From: Allolobophora icterica
Lineage: Eukaryota; Annelida; Clitellata; Crassiclitellata; Lumbricidae
Direction: 5' to 3'
NCBI GenBank assembly: GCA_963556255.1
Contig: OY744608.1
Coordinates: 32,008,154-32,072,153 of the forward strand
Length of the DNA stretch: 64,000 nucleotides
The notes under the pieces are model-generated. The model worked only from the letters and a program-made list of their open reading frames with translations. It was not told where the DNA came from and did not search any database. Of this stretch, positions 62,931 to 64,000 are shown piece by piece (positions within the stretch are counted from its first letter, which is position 1; each line of letters begins with the position of its first letter). Both the position numbers and the translations under genes were made by a program.

Positions 62931-63222
62931 CAATCTGCAGAGAATAATCTAAATTTACTTCCGTAATTACTAATTAGGCCCTATTTTCTTGTTATTAGTA
63001 ACTTCCAGTTCTTTAACTCTAGTTAATATGTAGGCCTATTTCCTCTGTGTTGTGAAACTCTAACCACTGATCTCTATATATGGTCTGTTAATGATGCTGC
63101 ATTCGATATTGATGGACACATACTTGGCGTACTAAACTTGTCCACCCTGTTGGATTGCGTATTATGACTCGGTAACAAATTTACTCAGTCAGTGCTGAAT
63201 CAAATCTGAAGTTAGTGTGCGC

Positions 63223-63540
63223 CAGTGCCGGCCTTAGGGAGTGGCGAACCGTGCGGTCGCACAGGCCCCGCAACCTGGGGGGGGGGGGGCGAAACTGTCA
63301 CAGAAAATTAACATGCACAGACAGCAGGGAAAATTCCCTTTCTGTGAAGAAGTAGCATAATTGATCATTCTGTTACATATGCACTTGTATACTTCTTGTA
63401 TAGTTATATTTTACTTGTTGTACTTGTTAACAATCTACTAAAATAAAATGATTAGCAATGAAAAACAATTTGACTTGTGTCTTGGGGGCCCGTACAGTAT
63501 GCTCTGCACAGGGCCGGAAATATCATAAGTTCGGCATTGT
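63223..63540. repeat. hAT-like terminal sequence CAGTGCCGGCCTTAGG
   Basis: CAGTGCCGGCCTTAGGG at 63223 and CAGGGCCGGAAAT at about 63518 resemble hAT-type left ends but are in the same orientation, so they may be two different elements. A G-run lies at about 63278-63289. Confidence 0.4.
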
Positions 63541-63763
63541 GTGCATGCTCTGCACTGTCACAGCCTTCAGCTTTTCTGCACTGCAAGAGTATGTGTCACT
63601 TATGCATGGACCATTGCCGCTGCATGCACTAGATGTCTTCGAGGGTGACGAGCGCCACTGGTCAGTGTTTTTCTCTGCAGTGGCGCTTTATAAATGTCAG
63701 ATAACAGTAATTGCAAATGCACAAAGTATCATGCCATGGGTTTGTGATGCCAACACTGCAGTA

Positions 63764-64000
63764 GATGAAAATCAAGTTAAATGCAAAGCCAGTTACACTG
63801 ACGAAACTTCTTCATTCTGCACTGCGAGCATCGATAAACGATTTGAACGTCTTTTTGACTATAGTGAATTCCTCATAGCAGCAGTTTGTCATCCAAAGTT
63901 CAAACTCAGTTGGATTGAAACCCTCCTTCTGCTCCAGCTGCTCCTCCTGCTCCTCCTGCTCGTTTTATCTCTTCCATTATATCGAATAGCTTTCGTGGTC
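63764..64000 (+). pseudogene. hAT transposase fragment, runs off window
   Basis: A frame open from 63764 (after TAG at 63761) to the window end contains ASIDKRFERLF and then LIAAVCHPKFKLSWIE (about 63869-63916). This is the central hAT transposase block that usually reads RFE...AAVSHPKFKLxWI. It is followed by a Leu-rich stretch from a CTCCTG/CTGCTC repeat, not typical of the family, so the gene is probably degraded or the next exon differs. The right side lies outside the window. Confidence 0.7.

Overview
This 64 kb window is animal (metazoan) nuclear DNA, probably from a non-vertebrate and perhaps a marine invertebrate. The evidence is an intron-bearing SAND-domain gene, non-LTR retrotransposon remnants, hAT, piggyBac, Mutator and Helitron DNA transposons, tRNA-derived SINEs and very long simple-sequence arrays. 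There are no bacterial operons, phage genes or CRISPR arrays. The palindrome TAGGCCTA is unusually frequent. Species cannot be named from sequence alone.

Only one host gene is convincing. It is the first coding exon (37374-38243, + strand) of a SAND-domain transcription regulator resembling the DEAF1/GMEB group. It starts at a well-placed ATG, carries the KDWK DNA-binding motif and ends at a consensus splice donor. A CpG-rich leader (about 36000-37373) lies upstream, and behind that a 3.1 kb 20-bp minisatellite. No later exon was recognised, so the gene probably continues through a long intron or beyond the window.

The rest is repeats. (1) 0-4 kb: a complete 3.28 kb hAT-type element with a perfect 8-bp target duplication, containing a decayed LINE reverse transcriptase. 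(2) 5.4-6.7 kb: a Mutator-like element with about 150-bp inverted ends and a transposase C-terminal fragment, itself split by a Helitron. (3) 7.6-9.5 kb: two Helitrons joined head to tail, one with an array of short hairpins; then 3.3 kb of TCGTCATCT-type and 13-bp minisatellite. (4) 13-17.3 kb: tandem duplications and two inverted LINE fragments. (5) 18.8-23.7 kb: three hAT-like elements, one nested. (6) 27-32.6 kb: two copies of a hAT-type MITE family (terminus CAGTCTTGTTGTC), one of them splitting a LINE reverse transcriptase whose FADD motif reads FADN; then a 39-bp perfect palindrome. (7) 38-64 kb: SINEs, a piggyBac-type element with TTAA ends, two more CAGTCTTGTTGTC copies, microsatellites, and a hAT transposase fragment running off the right edge.

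The most useful observations are the target-duplication-verified element boundaries: four for one MITE family, two for larger hAT elements, one TTAA pair and three Helitron starts. They give a nested insertion history. Nothing proves a new functional system. The least ordinary structures are the hairpin array in the Helitron, the MITE family with hexanucleotide arrays at both ends, and a perfect hairpin at the internal deletion junction of the Mutator-like element.
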